Source of the DNA: Aplysia californica
Lineage: Eukaryota; Mollusca; Gastropoda; Aplysiida; Aplysiidae
Assembly: GCF_000002075.1 (NCBI RefSeq)
Contig: NW_004797285.1
Coordinates: forward strand, 247,969 to 311,968
Reading direction: 5' to 3'
Length of the DNA: 64,000 nt
The notes under the pieces were generated by a model, which had not been told where the DNA came from, did not search any database, and saw only the letters and a list, made by a program, of their open reading frames with translations. Of the stretch, positions 1 through 11,000 are shown in pieces. Numbering within the stretch: position 1 is the first letter of the stretch; each line of letters starts with the position of its first letter. The position numbers and the translations under genes are program-made.

Positions 1-221
1 TAGCAGGTTACTGCCAAGGTCGAGCAGTCTTGTTTTCTCGCAGTACCTTTAGGATGTATTTTCAAATTAAGTATGTCCGGGAACGTTGCCCCAACCACGA
101 CAGAAGTATTTGAATACCTGTATTCAGACATTTAAAAATCTCTAGCTCTAGAAATTGAATTTGAGGCAAAAACGAAAAAAATGCTTCTTCCCAGTCCTCG
201 TGCGTAGAATGGCAGAATGAA
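1..221. other. AT-rich sequence with no recognisable gene
   Basis: I see no coding homology or repeat in the first 221 bases apart from the target-site copy that borders the hAT MITE. Confidence 0.4.
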
Positions 222-229
222 AGGATGAC

Positions 230-799
230 CATGGTTGCCAGTGGTGAGGCTTTATCAAAATCACTAAATTTCATGAAAATATTCACTATTTTTGTTTACA
301 AATCACTAGATTCATTTAAAAAAGCCCCCCCCCCCCCACGAAAACTCACCAGTTTTGTTAAACAAAAAATTTCCAAGGCCCAGGTCGTGACTTTTTTCTG
401 ATTTTTTTGGTTTTTATTTTTGTTTTTTTTTACAAATTAATTAATTCCAAGAATATAGGCCCTGACACCTGTCAATCACAATTCCATAATTGCCCACTTG
501 AAGGCAATTTGGCATGAAGCTAGGCTTACAATAGCTAATTTGCCAGATTTTATCTTTCATCTTTCCTCGGGGTATTATAACTTATTAGGCCATAGAATAT
601 GTGCATTTTGAACACAGCCTATTGCGGACATTTAAAAAAAAGAAAAAGATAAGTGAAAAACTGAAGAAAAAAAATTAATTAAAATAAGAAAACCAAAAAA
701 CCACTAGATTTAGTTTTTTTTTCAAAAACATTCACTAGATCACTAGATTTTGAAAAAATCACTAGATCTAGTGAAAAATCCCTAGCGCTGGTAACCCTG
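230..799. mobile_element. hAT-type MITE with 8-bp target duplication
   Basis: A 570-bp non-coding element bounded by imperfect inverted ends (CATGGTTGCCAGTG on the left; the reverse complement of the right end reads CAGGGTTACCAGCG). The octamer AGGATGAC lies directly before (222-229) and directly after (800-807), which is the 8-bp duplication expected of hAT transposons. The interior is AT-rich, with repeated CACTAGAT words and a C10 run. There is no transposase, so it is non-autonomous. Confidence 0.8.
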
Positions 800-878
800 A
801 GGATGACGCCTAAATCTCGCAAATAACCCAAAAAATCTCGAGATCGGAAACCGTTCGGAGAAATAGTCACTTCGTAAC

Positions 879-880
<2 letters not shown>

Positions 881-932
<52 letters not shown>

Positions 933-950
933 AATAATAATAATAATAAT
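881..950. repeat. (TCA)n / (TAA)n microsatellite
   Basis: About sixteen TCA/ATC triplets are followed by about seven ATA/TAA triplets. The ORF it opens on the minus strand (poly-Asp) is a repeat artefact. Confidence 0.95.
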
Positions 951-965
951 ACATGTAATAATAAC

Positions 966-1490
966 GGGGGGCTCTCGTGGCCTAGAGGTTAAGGTGTTCA
1001 CCTCTCATTCAGAGGTCCCGTGTTCGAATCCGGGTAGCGACGAATAAATTTTCTTCACTAAAAATTGTCTCCTTTCACCTCTTTTCCTGCTCTCTAGCAA
1101 TCTTCTGTTGTCTGCTTTCTTCTCCAATTTCTGTCCCCACCCCTTCACCTCCTTTGCCCCCTCCTCCGGGTTTCTGACTCTTTCCGCAGCCTTTCTACTG
1201 TTACTCCTTGGCTTCTTCTTACTGCTGTCTTATGGCCTCACCTTTGACCTTCTGGTAGGAAAGATCTACACCTAGCTTTCTCGGACAACGGCGAAAAATC
1301 TCGGAGGTCCCGTGTGCAAGTTGCGCACGTTAAAGATCCCTTGGTGGTCAAAAATTGATAACAGTAGGCTTCGGCCGCCACCCATCCAAAATTCAAAAAT
1401 TCCTACAAGCTGAAAATGTTTAATGTGTCCCGCGCGCTCATATGATCTCATGCACTTGTGAGAGCCGTTACCCCCCCCCCCCCCCCCCTT
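966..1490 (+). mobile_element. SINE-1 (tRNA-derived), near full length
   Basis: The head has a pol III A box TGGCCTAGAGG and a B-box-like GTTCGAATCC, followed by a pyrimidine-rich body. The copy ends with the shared 3' tail (GCGCTCATATGATC...GAGAGCCGTTA) and a C-run. Copies with the same head lie at 13848 and 29876. The head is tRNA-like but the body of about 500 bp and the multiple copies identify a SINE, not a tRNA gene. Confidence 0.85.
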
Positions 1491-1508
1491 TCCAAAAAAT
1501 TTAATTAA

Positions 1509-1523
1509 TTAATAATAATAACA

Positions 1524-1600
<77 letters not shown>

Positions 1601-1608
1601 CATCATCA

Positions 1609-1664
<56 letters not shown>
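1509..1664. repeat. (TTA)n microsatellite
   Basis: About 150 bp of almost uninterrupted TTA/ATT triplets follows directly after the SINE-1 copy and its C-run, so it may have grown from the SINE's 3' tail. Confidence 0.95.
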
Positions 1665-1667
1665 TTC

Positions 1668-3012
1668 ATCCGTCATTTACTGACCACGGCCATTGTATCT
1701 GTAGAGGATACCATTTCTTACGTGCAAAAAAAAAAAGAAAATTTAAATGTTAAAATGACCGGTGGCTTTTGTTATGACAGACAAAAGTTTGCTACATTTT
1801 GAGCATTTAAAAGTGCAGGGCACCAAATGCTACAAACCTTCGAATAAAAACAAATTCAACCTTGAGGAAATCAAGTCTCTTACATATAATCAAAGCGTTC
1901 GAGAAATATCAAGTTTTTAAAATTTCAAACAAAATTGGATAGAACGAAAAATTTTACTTCTTAAAAGTGTTCATCTACAGGAGCGTGATACGCACGTTCT
2001 GGTTTCAGGACAAGGGAAGGGGGGGGGGGGGGGGGGGGGAAAACCCCCACCGGCCCCCCCATTCTTTGGGATTTTTTTTTTTATGGACAGAGTCTACTTT
2101 TTATTTTTTTTGGAAACAACCCACAAATAATCGAACCGTTAAAACTCAATGTTAAACATGACGTCCAAAGAATCGACCCCTTTAAACACGCCACGGGCCA
2201 TTCAAAATTCCCAGTGGCTTTCTGAAGCTTGTAACGAGAGCAATGGTCAACACCTGGAGATTTAAAAATAGCCATCTCCTCTTTTGAAAAATTAAACTAT
2301 GAATTTTTTTCTTTAGTGCACAAATAGTGGCTATTTGAAATGAAGCAATATGGTTGATTCTGAAGAAGTTGCAAAGTTTTGCGTTTCACTCAATTTTGGT
2401 CGAAAGTTTTTTAACTTGATATTTTTCTATCAATTTTCTTTATAATATAGACTTGGTGTTCTCATGCTTGAATTTTGCTTGTTCAGAGTTTTGTTGAAAC
2501 TGGTTCGAAGACGACCCTTTCTATTGGCCTTTGTTAAAAGACACCCGGTTTATTTTCCACTTCGCGTCGCTGTCGCAAGCAATTTCCACTTAAATCCAAA
2601 TTTTGTGAACTTTCAATGTTTACTCTGTCCGAAAGTGTCTATCAATAAAGCATCTTTTAAAACCGCCAAAATGCAGTCTAATACAATGTTCAGGGCTTTC
2701 AATTGTCTTGCTATTCATGGTTCCTAACTATGATAATAGGAACACAGCAAAAACTTCTTTTTTTTGTCTCTAGTGTTAAAAGAACAAAAACAGATTTAAG
2801 TGGATTTCTTGTGACACCGACGATACCGTTGAGCCTCCTGACTCGTTTTGTTATTATGACTTGCTGCCTACTCACTCACCACAGTGGCTGCCTCGTGACT
2901 GTGCTCGTTTAATGCTTTGAGAAATTTATAGGGATGAATATAAGACAGCCAGAGCAGCAGCGGAGTCCTCGTATACAGACTTCAACATAAGCTGAGGACC
3001 ACTTGCAAACAC
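1668..3012. other. Stretch without recognisable gene; contains a G21 run
   Basis: There are several short ORFs, none with recognisable similarity. An uninterrupted 21-base G run lies at 2019-2039. I see no other structure I can name. Confidence 0.4.
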
Positions 3013-3209
3013 TCTGGGTGGTCTTCTTGGGTCGGCCTGCACGTGGGCATTCTTGGACTGATCCAATGGCTTGATGGCGCTGCCTCAGGCGGACAATGAC
3101 AGAGTGTGACACTGCAAGCTTTCTGGCAACTTCTCGGGCTCCAACTCCATTCTGCAGCCATGCCATAGCTCTGGCACTATCAAAGACTCAGCTTTCGTCT
3201 TGGTGGCAT
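3013..3209 (-). pseudogene. Tc1/mariner-like transposase N-terminal fragment
   Basis: Read on the minus strand, the sequence begins MPPRRKLSL and continues in the next frame as DSARAMAWLQNGVGAREVAR, KLAVSHSVIVRLRQRHQAIG and RAGRPKKTT. This is the paired-like helix-turn-helix and GRPKKTT linker of Tc1-like transposases, the part that binds the inverted repeats. A one-base frame change separates the start from the HTH, and homology stops after the linker, so the DDE catalytic domain is missing. No inverted repeats were found. Confidence 0.75.
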
Positions 3210-3572
3210 GTTGGTGCGATGTTGGATTTTGCGCAAACGGCGGCTTATATTGCCACCAAAGTGAGCACAGTTCGAGACCATACGTCAGTTTATGACGTGC
3301 ATCAGACATTTTAACTGAGGAATGTCCGCCCGTGGTGTCGCACACAAGTCGATAAAAAACAGCAAATTTGGCTAAAATTCCCCAAGAATTTCAGTACTGC
3401 ACGTGGTGGTTTTGGCCTTTTAGGAAGCTTCGTAGTGTTCATTGGTAACCCATTAACACTTTCAAAGCAAAATGTTTTGAAATATTCCTTGCTGTCTTTC
3501 CGGATTTAAAAAAAATCAGGGCTGTCTGTCAAGGTGGTCCTTAACTTATGTTGAAGTCTGTAGATAACTTTT

Positions 3573-3643
3573 AAGATAAGATACATCTTTATTGTCAAGG
3601 TCCTGGCACATTGGTTTGGTATTTGGCCACATACACACATGCA

Positions 3644-3715
<72 letters not shown>

Positions 3716-3955
3716 ATTCACACACACACATGCACGCACGCACGCATATACACCCCCCCCCCCTCACAAACATGCACACTCACACGCATACGCACACCCA
3801 TATACACAAACACTCCTCCCTCACACATCCTCTCTTCCACACACATCTGTGCACATAACATAACAAATAATTGTAAGCCTATATGCTTGCACTCACAATA
3901 AACAGGCTCACAGTACCGTCAGCATAATATTAATGAACAGTAATATATAAACATT
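3573..3955 (-). mobile_element. LINE 3' end, copy A
   Basis: On the minus strand it ends in a TATCTT-type tail after an AATAAA-like motif and the line CCAATGTGCCAGGACC, and carries a long (TG)n tract upstream. The same arrangement recurs at 36837 and 39331, where RT sequence is still attached. Only the 3' end is left here. Confidence 0.65.
3640..3735. repeat. (CA)n microsatellite inside LINE 3' end
   Basis: About 90 bp of CA repeats in the copy-A LINE end. It opens spurious His/Thr and Cys/Val ORFs in several frames. Confidence 0.95.
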
Positions 3956-4740
3956 AAAGGTTTGTGACAAACTTATAATTAGTATTGGTAGCTGTTTATT
4001 TAGGTTTTTTGTCAGTGTTTTACTTTTACGGGCGCTTGAAACTGCATAATAAGTCATGAGTGAGCTTAATAAAATATTAAATATCTATATAGACCCAAAA
4101 AAATATATAAGATTAAATGGAATAGCTGTAGCATACCAATATTAGTTTGTTGTCATTTCAATCTCCCGAGAGCGCACTCATATGACCGAATGCAGTTACA
4201 AGCGCCGTAAAATTCTGACTAAAACAAAAACAAAATAAAAATCCCCCGAGGGCGAAGGTGTAGCCTATTCCGGCATTGGGCCCACGAGTACGACGATCGT
4301 TCCATCCGCCCACGACCAAAATTTAAGATGTAAATACATCGGTTATCAAACTAGGCTATATCAACAAAACTGAAATTTGTGTGCAAGTTTTCAACGGTGA
4401 ATGTGATACTTATACTTATTGCTGTGTATTACAAGGTAATAATTGATCAAATTAGTGGATTTTTTTCTCACGTCGAATAATGACAATGTCATCAATTAAT
4501 TGATTTCGAACCCAATTGTGTACCGTAATAATGTGTTATAAAAAGAAAGAAGGCAATGTGTATTTTTGGCCATAATTTCTAAACATTCAAAAATGCCCAG
4601 ATTAGGTCTAATGGGTGACCTCCGGTACATCCAAAATGCATACAAAAAGACACAGGCTATAAATGATATGAAAAAATAATTGTTATTTACTTTCATACTA
4701 CATTTCCATTTCCAAAAAGAAATCCGACAGGCTCATTTTT
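3956..4740. other. Upstream flank of TPX2, with an orphan SINE tail at 4168-4215
   Basis: AT-rich DNA without coding similarity. At 4168-4215 lies a copy of the shared SINE tail (GCACTCATATGACCG...AAGCGCCGTAAAA) with no recognisable head. Confidence 0.5.
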
Positions 4741-4748
4741 ATTTTCAA

Positions 4749-4808
4749 CCAATCAAAAGCTGTATATGATTCACACCTGAACGTTTTCCTTTCTGTGATT
4801 CGTCCAAT
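4749..4808 (+). promoter_or_regulatory. Possible TPX2 promoter: two CCAAT boxes
   Basis: CCAAT occurs at 4749-4753 and 4804-4808, about 240-300 bp before the TPX2 start codon and just upstream of a GC-richer patch (GGCGCTGTTTTGAGGCG near 4869). Paired CCAAT boxes are typical of cell-cycle promoters bound by NF-Y. No TATA box or transcription start can be fixed. The pyrimidine tract ending in CCTCCAG at 5040 suggests the start codon lies in a second exon, so the true promoter may be elsewhere. Confidence 0.3.
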
Positions 4809-5048
4809 CGTATAGCTTCTATGTGTGCCGGCAGATTGAAAATTTAGGCCAGGCCCTGCCAGTAGCCAGGCGCTGTTTTGAGGCGTTCGAGTCTGCAATC
4901 AATTCCACTTTCCTTGTTCGTATTTTAGGTGTTTCTTTTCAGCCCATCATCGGGAAAGATTTTGTATTTTTATGTTATTAAGAAAATAATTTTATAGGCC
5001 TATATCTGACGTACGTTGTTTTTTTTTTTATAACCTCCAGCCTGAGCT

Positions 5049-8000
5049 ATGGATTTTGAATTCGATGCTCCACAGTTTTTTGACTTTGATAATCCCCATG
5101 TCTACGAGGAGGCATACAACGACACTTGGTTCGACAATCGTAAGTTTTAGATTTTTAACATAAAAAAGGTGAATTCTTACAGCAAATAGTCTAGATAGAT
5201 CAAGATCTATAAAACTGCTCTCAGTCTCAACTGTATAATGTGTGTTTGTGTGTGTACAAATTCAAAAACTCGGCAGGCGTCAGCTGAACTTTACTGAGAC
5301 TTCCTATGTTGTTGTAGGAAGTGGGGAAAGCCTCTAGAATCTCGAGGCCGAGGCGGGAGGAATCCCGTAACGAACGACTACTATGAAATAGGGTTGGGTA
5401 CGTTAGGGTAACGGTTAAGGCTAGATCTAGGGTTAGGTCAGGGTTTGGGGTAGGGGTAGGGTTGGAAGGTCTCCTGCCTTTATTATTGTGTTTGTTGGTG
5501 GGGTGGTTGCTCGTTTCGCAAGTCCCAAAAGTACAGCTGATCCCCAATCCAATCAAACGCCAAAACCCATCACACCATATGTAGATTAGATCTAGATATC
5601 TAGACTAATCTAGATTAGATCTAAATTTCTCTATATCAAATAGCTTACAAACCAAACTTGCACAAAAAATCAAGGCGAACAAAAATTCAACAAAAGAAAA
5701 CGGAGTGGTTATCCATACAAATTGTACGAAGTGCGCGGGTATCCATACCATAGTAGGCCTGCATGCCCACAGGCCTACTACCTACATGTTCTGTCTTAGT
5801 AGATCTAAAAATCTAGATCTAGATCTAGATCTAGATCTAGAATGATTTTAAGTGTGTACCATTTCAGATTTCAACAACCACGAGAAGTTAATAAAAAATC
5901 ATTTTAAATCGCACTGGTCGGATTTCAAAAGTCTGAACAGTTCTTCTTGAACGGCGTCAATAGTTGGTGTCGCCACCTCATTTGACCAAACTTTTGGCAC
6001 AGCGTCAAAGCATGGCCAGGACATGCCTTTGGAGAACTTGTTGCGGTAGGTTCTGCCACTCCTGTGACTGTACGAGGTAGCTCAAGAGTTGTTGAAGGTT
6101 TATGCAGGAGAGTGGTTGTCCCTTATCCACCGGTCAATGTGATCCCAAATGTTCTCTAGATCTACAGGGTTGAAACTCCGACTAAAAGCTGGCCAGTCCA
6201 TACGGAGGACACCTTGCTGCAGCAGAAAGTCCCCCGCGATACGTACTCGATGTGACGTGGTGTTGTCATCCTGCAGAGAGGAACAGCAAGGGGTTGTAGG
6301 ATTTCTTCCCTGTACCGTACCTTGCTGCGTTTAAACAGCCCTGTATATTGTACTGGGGGGTCCTGTGGTGAGCTGAGAAGCCTCCACACACCAGAACGGG
6401 CCCTTGGCAGCAGATTGAATCTGGATTTGTCCGAGAAGACTGCCTGGTCCCACTGACGTTGTGTCCACTGTGAATGGCGAGCAGACCACGCCCAACGAGC
6501 TGCTTTGTGGGGTGGCGTGTGTCTTGGGCGCCTGGAAGGGACTTGAGAAGCGAACTTGGCTCTACGGAGATGGTTCTTCACCTCGCTCACGTGGACATTG
6601 TCACCCGTAACTGTAACTGGCCCCCGATGCGGTTTGTAGTGGTGGTTCGTGACATCACAGCCTGTCTGACGATGAACCGGTCGATGCTGTCGCTGGTCAA
6701 ACATGGCACCCTTCTGGTCGCTCGCCGTCGTTCTTGTAGCCTTCATATATGACTGAACGGGAGACCCCAAGTCAACATGCAATGAGTCGGAACGTGGTGG
6801 AGGCAACGAGCGTCGTTGGGCCATCTTGTTATAATGAAACATGGCTGAAAAACGCTGGCTTATAAAGGGTTGCATGCATGTGAGCGATATTCACAGCCAA
6901 GACATCTGTTAAGCACGTGCCAAGCAATATAATAACGAAGTAGCTAGCCGTACTTAAGTAGGGCTAGACTGCCAGTCTAGCCATACTTAGTTCTAGGTTT
7001 GGCCCTATCGGCTCAAGTCTGTTAAGTACACAGGTCTCATTAGATCTAGATCTAGTAATTATTCAGGTTCAAATACATGCAAGTCAGTAAGGCACCTTTT
7101 GGTTTTGTCTAAAATACAAATACTTTAGGCATTGCAAACTAAAAATTTCATTTACAATTCAGCCATCAATATTAAGTACGGCTAGCCTGACAGTCTACCC
7201 GTACTTAAGTACGGCTAGACAAGAAGTCTAGCCGTGCTTAGTCTAGCCGTACTTATCTTAGGTCCTATTAACATTAGAAAACAGGTTTAAAATACATGCA
7301 CAGTCATTAAGGCACCTGGTTTCGTCTCAAATACTTTAGGTACTGCACACTAAAAATGTAGGCCTATTTTTGGTAAATGGTCAGTCTAGCCATCATATTA
7401 AAAATAAGTATGGCTAGCCTCTTCCATATAATAATATCAAGCAGGGGAGGGGGGAAATTCCGTTAAGGCAGGTTCGACTGCAGTACTTTATGCTTGGTTG
7501 GGTTTAAGCGGGGCAAGGAAAGGCCCGAACTTGGATACAGCGGGAGGGATTCTTGAGTGAATTGTATCTGGGGGAAAGGGGTTGAGCTGTAAGTAGGCTC
7601 CAAAAAGGCAGTCAGCGGTGCGACGTTGTGGTTGGCCAGTCCAGTGATGTAAAAGGGGGGGGGGGAGCAGTTGCCATGCACCTAGCTCAAGGGGCCCCCG
7701 AAACTAAGTACCCGGTTACTGTGTACATAGATACTGATGCTATGTGCCTGCTTACCGTGTACATAGTCACTCCCTTACATTGTATAGGATTAAATTTAAA
7801 ATTGCTGGGGCGTGTGGTGACAAATCACTAACCAACTCGGTCCTTTCAAAAGTGCCTTCAAAATCAATCATATGTCAATAGAGATGGGACTAGGCCTATA
7901 GATAGGTCTACTAGATCTAGATCTAGCAATGTCATGCACAGTCCATTTTGTATACAAACCTTTTTTGTCACATGATAATGTGCCGCATTTGTGATTGTCA

Positions 8001-11000
8001 GTGGCTCCACTGACACTACCACTGCTCTTCTCCTTCTTTGCCCTTTCCTATCCTTCGATATAGCCTTTACCTTAGCCTATATTAGTCCTTTAGGTTTCAT
8101 CCCTCAGTCTCTGTACATACTGTAACTCTGTAAGTTGTTTAAACTGTATATATATATAAGCATTCTACATTGGTGAGGTTTTCCTCATTGTCCCTTCTTG
8201 TGAAAGCACCATCACCTGCTGATCATCCTCATCCAGGTGAGACAGACAGAGAAGTGAGGCAGCAGCTGTGATGGTGCGGAGTACAGATGATGGTGTTGAG
8301 GGTCTACTTGATGTTGAAGAATGGTCCCAAAATGTCCTTTCCTTCTTTTCTGAACCCCCATTCTGACAAATCGAGCAGTTTGCTAACTTGCCCTCTAATA
8401 CTGGTGACAGCGTAGTTGATCTAGATCTAGCCATATGTGAGCGTTGATTGGAATTTTATTGATCATTTAACCCACCTCAGGTCACAGTTGAGACTTTTTG
8501 TCAACTCCAAATTGTTTCCAGCTTGGTATGCTGTCATCTGTTGCATCATCACAGCATTGTAGGCACCAGTCATTGTTGACTGGTGGGCTTGATGCATTCA
8601 TTTTCTTTCGTGTGGGTACTTTTTACACTGGGGGCAAAACGATAGTTTTTGTTACATGAAGCTACAGCGAGCACCTAGCACACCTCTGTGATTGCCCCAA
8701 ATATAGATGACATATTTCTGCTATCTATTTTTCGTTGTCTGCGGGGTTTCCCCCCAAGACTCTTTTAGGTTTCCCTTGCCGGTAACTGTGTACTAGGTCT
8801 TGCTAAGTTGGGTTTTTTTTTTCTTTTGGTATTAATTTGTGCTATCTTTTATAATATAAACACTCTCAGCGATTCTCGTTCCATAAATTTACCCTCTCCT
8901 CAAAATTGCCCACACGCACGCGCACACACAGCCCAAGCAGTCGGCGATGAAACCTAGTGGCGTAGCCCACCTTGCACTAATATAATGGGGCGCCAGTTAC
9001 GGTGAGATCTGGTCAGCTGGCGAGAGAAGCATTTGGGAAGCCCTGGAAGACGACAAAAATAAATGGTGGAAATACGTCATCTGTGTTTGGGCCAATCATA
9101 GGTGTGCTAGGTGCTCCCTGTAACTTCATGTTTTTGTTGCATTCTGGTTCGGTTCCCATCTGGAGTCATGATAAAAAGCAAGAAAATTGTAAGCCTTGAC
9201 CTTGCTATAGCATTAAACTGCATTTGGTGATGCTGAAAGGTGCATCTTAGGGTAGGGTTTTGTTGGGAGGTTGCAAAAATCTGAAATTGTCAAAATTTGG
9301 GCGTAACCATTTAAATCACGTTTCCGTGTAATTATCTGTTATCTTGTGTTTGTGGAAATGCGACCCGACATATTACGTTTTTAAAACCACTTGTTTCGTT
9401 TCAAACTGATCAGTAAGTCATTACCCAGACGAAGAATTCATTTATCTTTGACTGTCCAGTCAAACTAAAGGCTTGTTAGCTCGTACTTTTTTGTATTCGG
9501 CCCATACCATAATACATAACTTCGCATCGGACGGTGGTACCGTCCAGCCATGGTTACGGACCTAGACTGCCGGATGCTGCCATCGTCCAGACATGGTTAG
9601 GTGGATTGCTTGTGGCAACGATGATATGACTTCTCTGGCAAATGCCTTCCCTTCTCCCTTTTTCCCTGTGCCTCCATTACCGTTCCCATATTTCTTAAAA
9701 GTATTGCATCCGGTGTTGGAGAAAAAAACTTATGAAATTACCAGCCTTTCATATTTTATAATTTCCCAGGCATGGAGGATGACATTCCTTGTGACGCCGA
9801 TCAAAAAGGTGAGTACAGCTATCCCATTTTAAATGAATTAGTTATAAATTATTTAATGACCAAATACAGATCTATGTTCTTTAAATTTTAATTTCATAGA
9901 TTTAAAACTAAAACTTAGCAAATTGAAATAGAGACATAATGTGGTTTAAGAGTTGAACTCCTTTTTTTTCTTCATATATTTCATGGATGTGAATGTTAAA
10001 ATAATCTTAAATTAACGGATGTACAATTTTAGACTTTAAAAATTGTTACTGCTTCTATTTTTTTCAAAGGTTGTTCCTCTCTTATTTATTAAGTTATAAA
10101 TATGTATATTATTTTTTTGTTTACTGCGTTTCCTACTAAATAGACTCTGATTCATTTTTCCATCTGCTTATATCTTTTCCATCTGCTTATATTTATTAAA
10201 TTATAATATTAGTGAGGTGTTGGCTTATTCTTAATTCATAACAATACAATGGGACTTTTCTAGAGTCTTCTGGATAATATTTTTTTGAAATAATAAAAGT
10301 ATGAGTTTATATTTGTGTTATGACTAGTTAGTAACAGTTGCTTCAGTGTTTAAATGATTTAGTTGTTGAATGAAAGTTGCCTTTTTTTCATCTATTTCGA
10401 AATAGATGGAATGGCCAGAAAAGCTGGGAATGGAATTCCTGCGAAACCTCAAAGAGTCAGAGTACCGAAGTCAATGGGTAAATATTACTGTGATTTTTAT
10501 AGAGATGAGAGATATGACCTTGTAAAAAGTCTCGGGCTTTTTGTGATTGCTGTGGAAACAATTAAAAAATACAGATTCTTGCCTTAGTAATTGTTCCATC
10601 ATTCACTATTTGAATCCGAACAGTGAGTTAGTGATTATTCTTCTTTCTGTTTAGGCCTGTATTGTCAGTGTTACAAAGGTCTTGGTAGCTGGCTGTCAGC
10701 AGTTTTTTACTTTATTGTACAGGTTCAGAATGACTGAATGCTTTTTCAATACTTTTAACAACTTTGGAGCAACATGTGATATGACATGTAAAACTTATGT
10801 TTTTAAAATGCCTTAGTCCTGTATCGTGTATAATGTATACCATTACCAGGTTCACACTTTGCTTTAATGCAAGTTTTTAATACTACAATTTTCGAAACAA
10901 AGGGTGCTTGTGTAACTTGGCGTTTTTAGTTCTGCCAACGTATGGCACGGTATGGTGAAAACTGATGAATGGCCCCTTGTATGCAGGGAGACAACTTTTT

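Noticed and set aside
679-954. ORF with poly-Asp on the minus strand
   Set aside because: It is a translation of the (TCA)n microsatellite.
3506-3901. Several overlapping Cys/Val and His/Thr ORFs
   Set aside because: They are translations of the (CA)n tract.
8165-8434. Minus-strand Ser-rich ORF in TPX2 intron 1
   Set aside because: No recognisable family, splice context or repeat partner.
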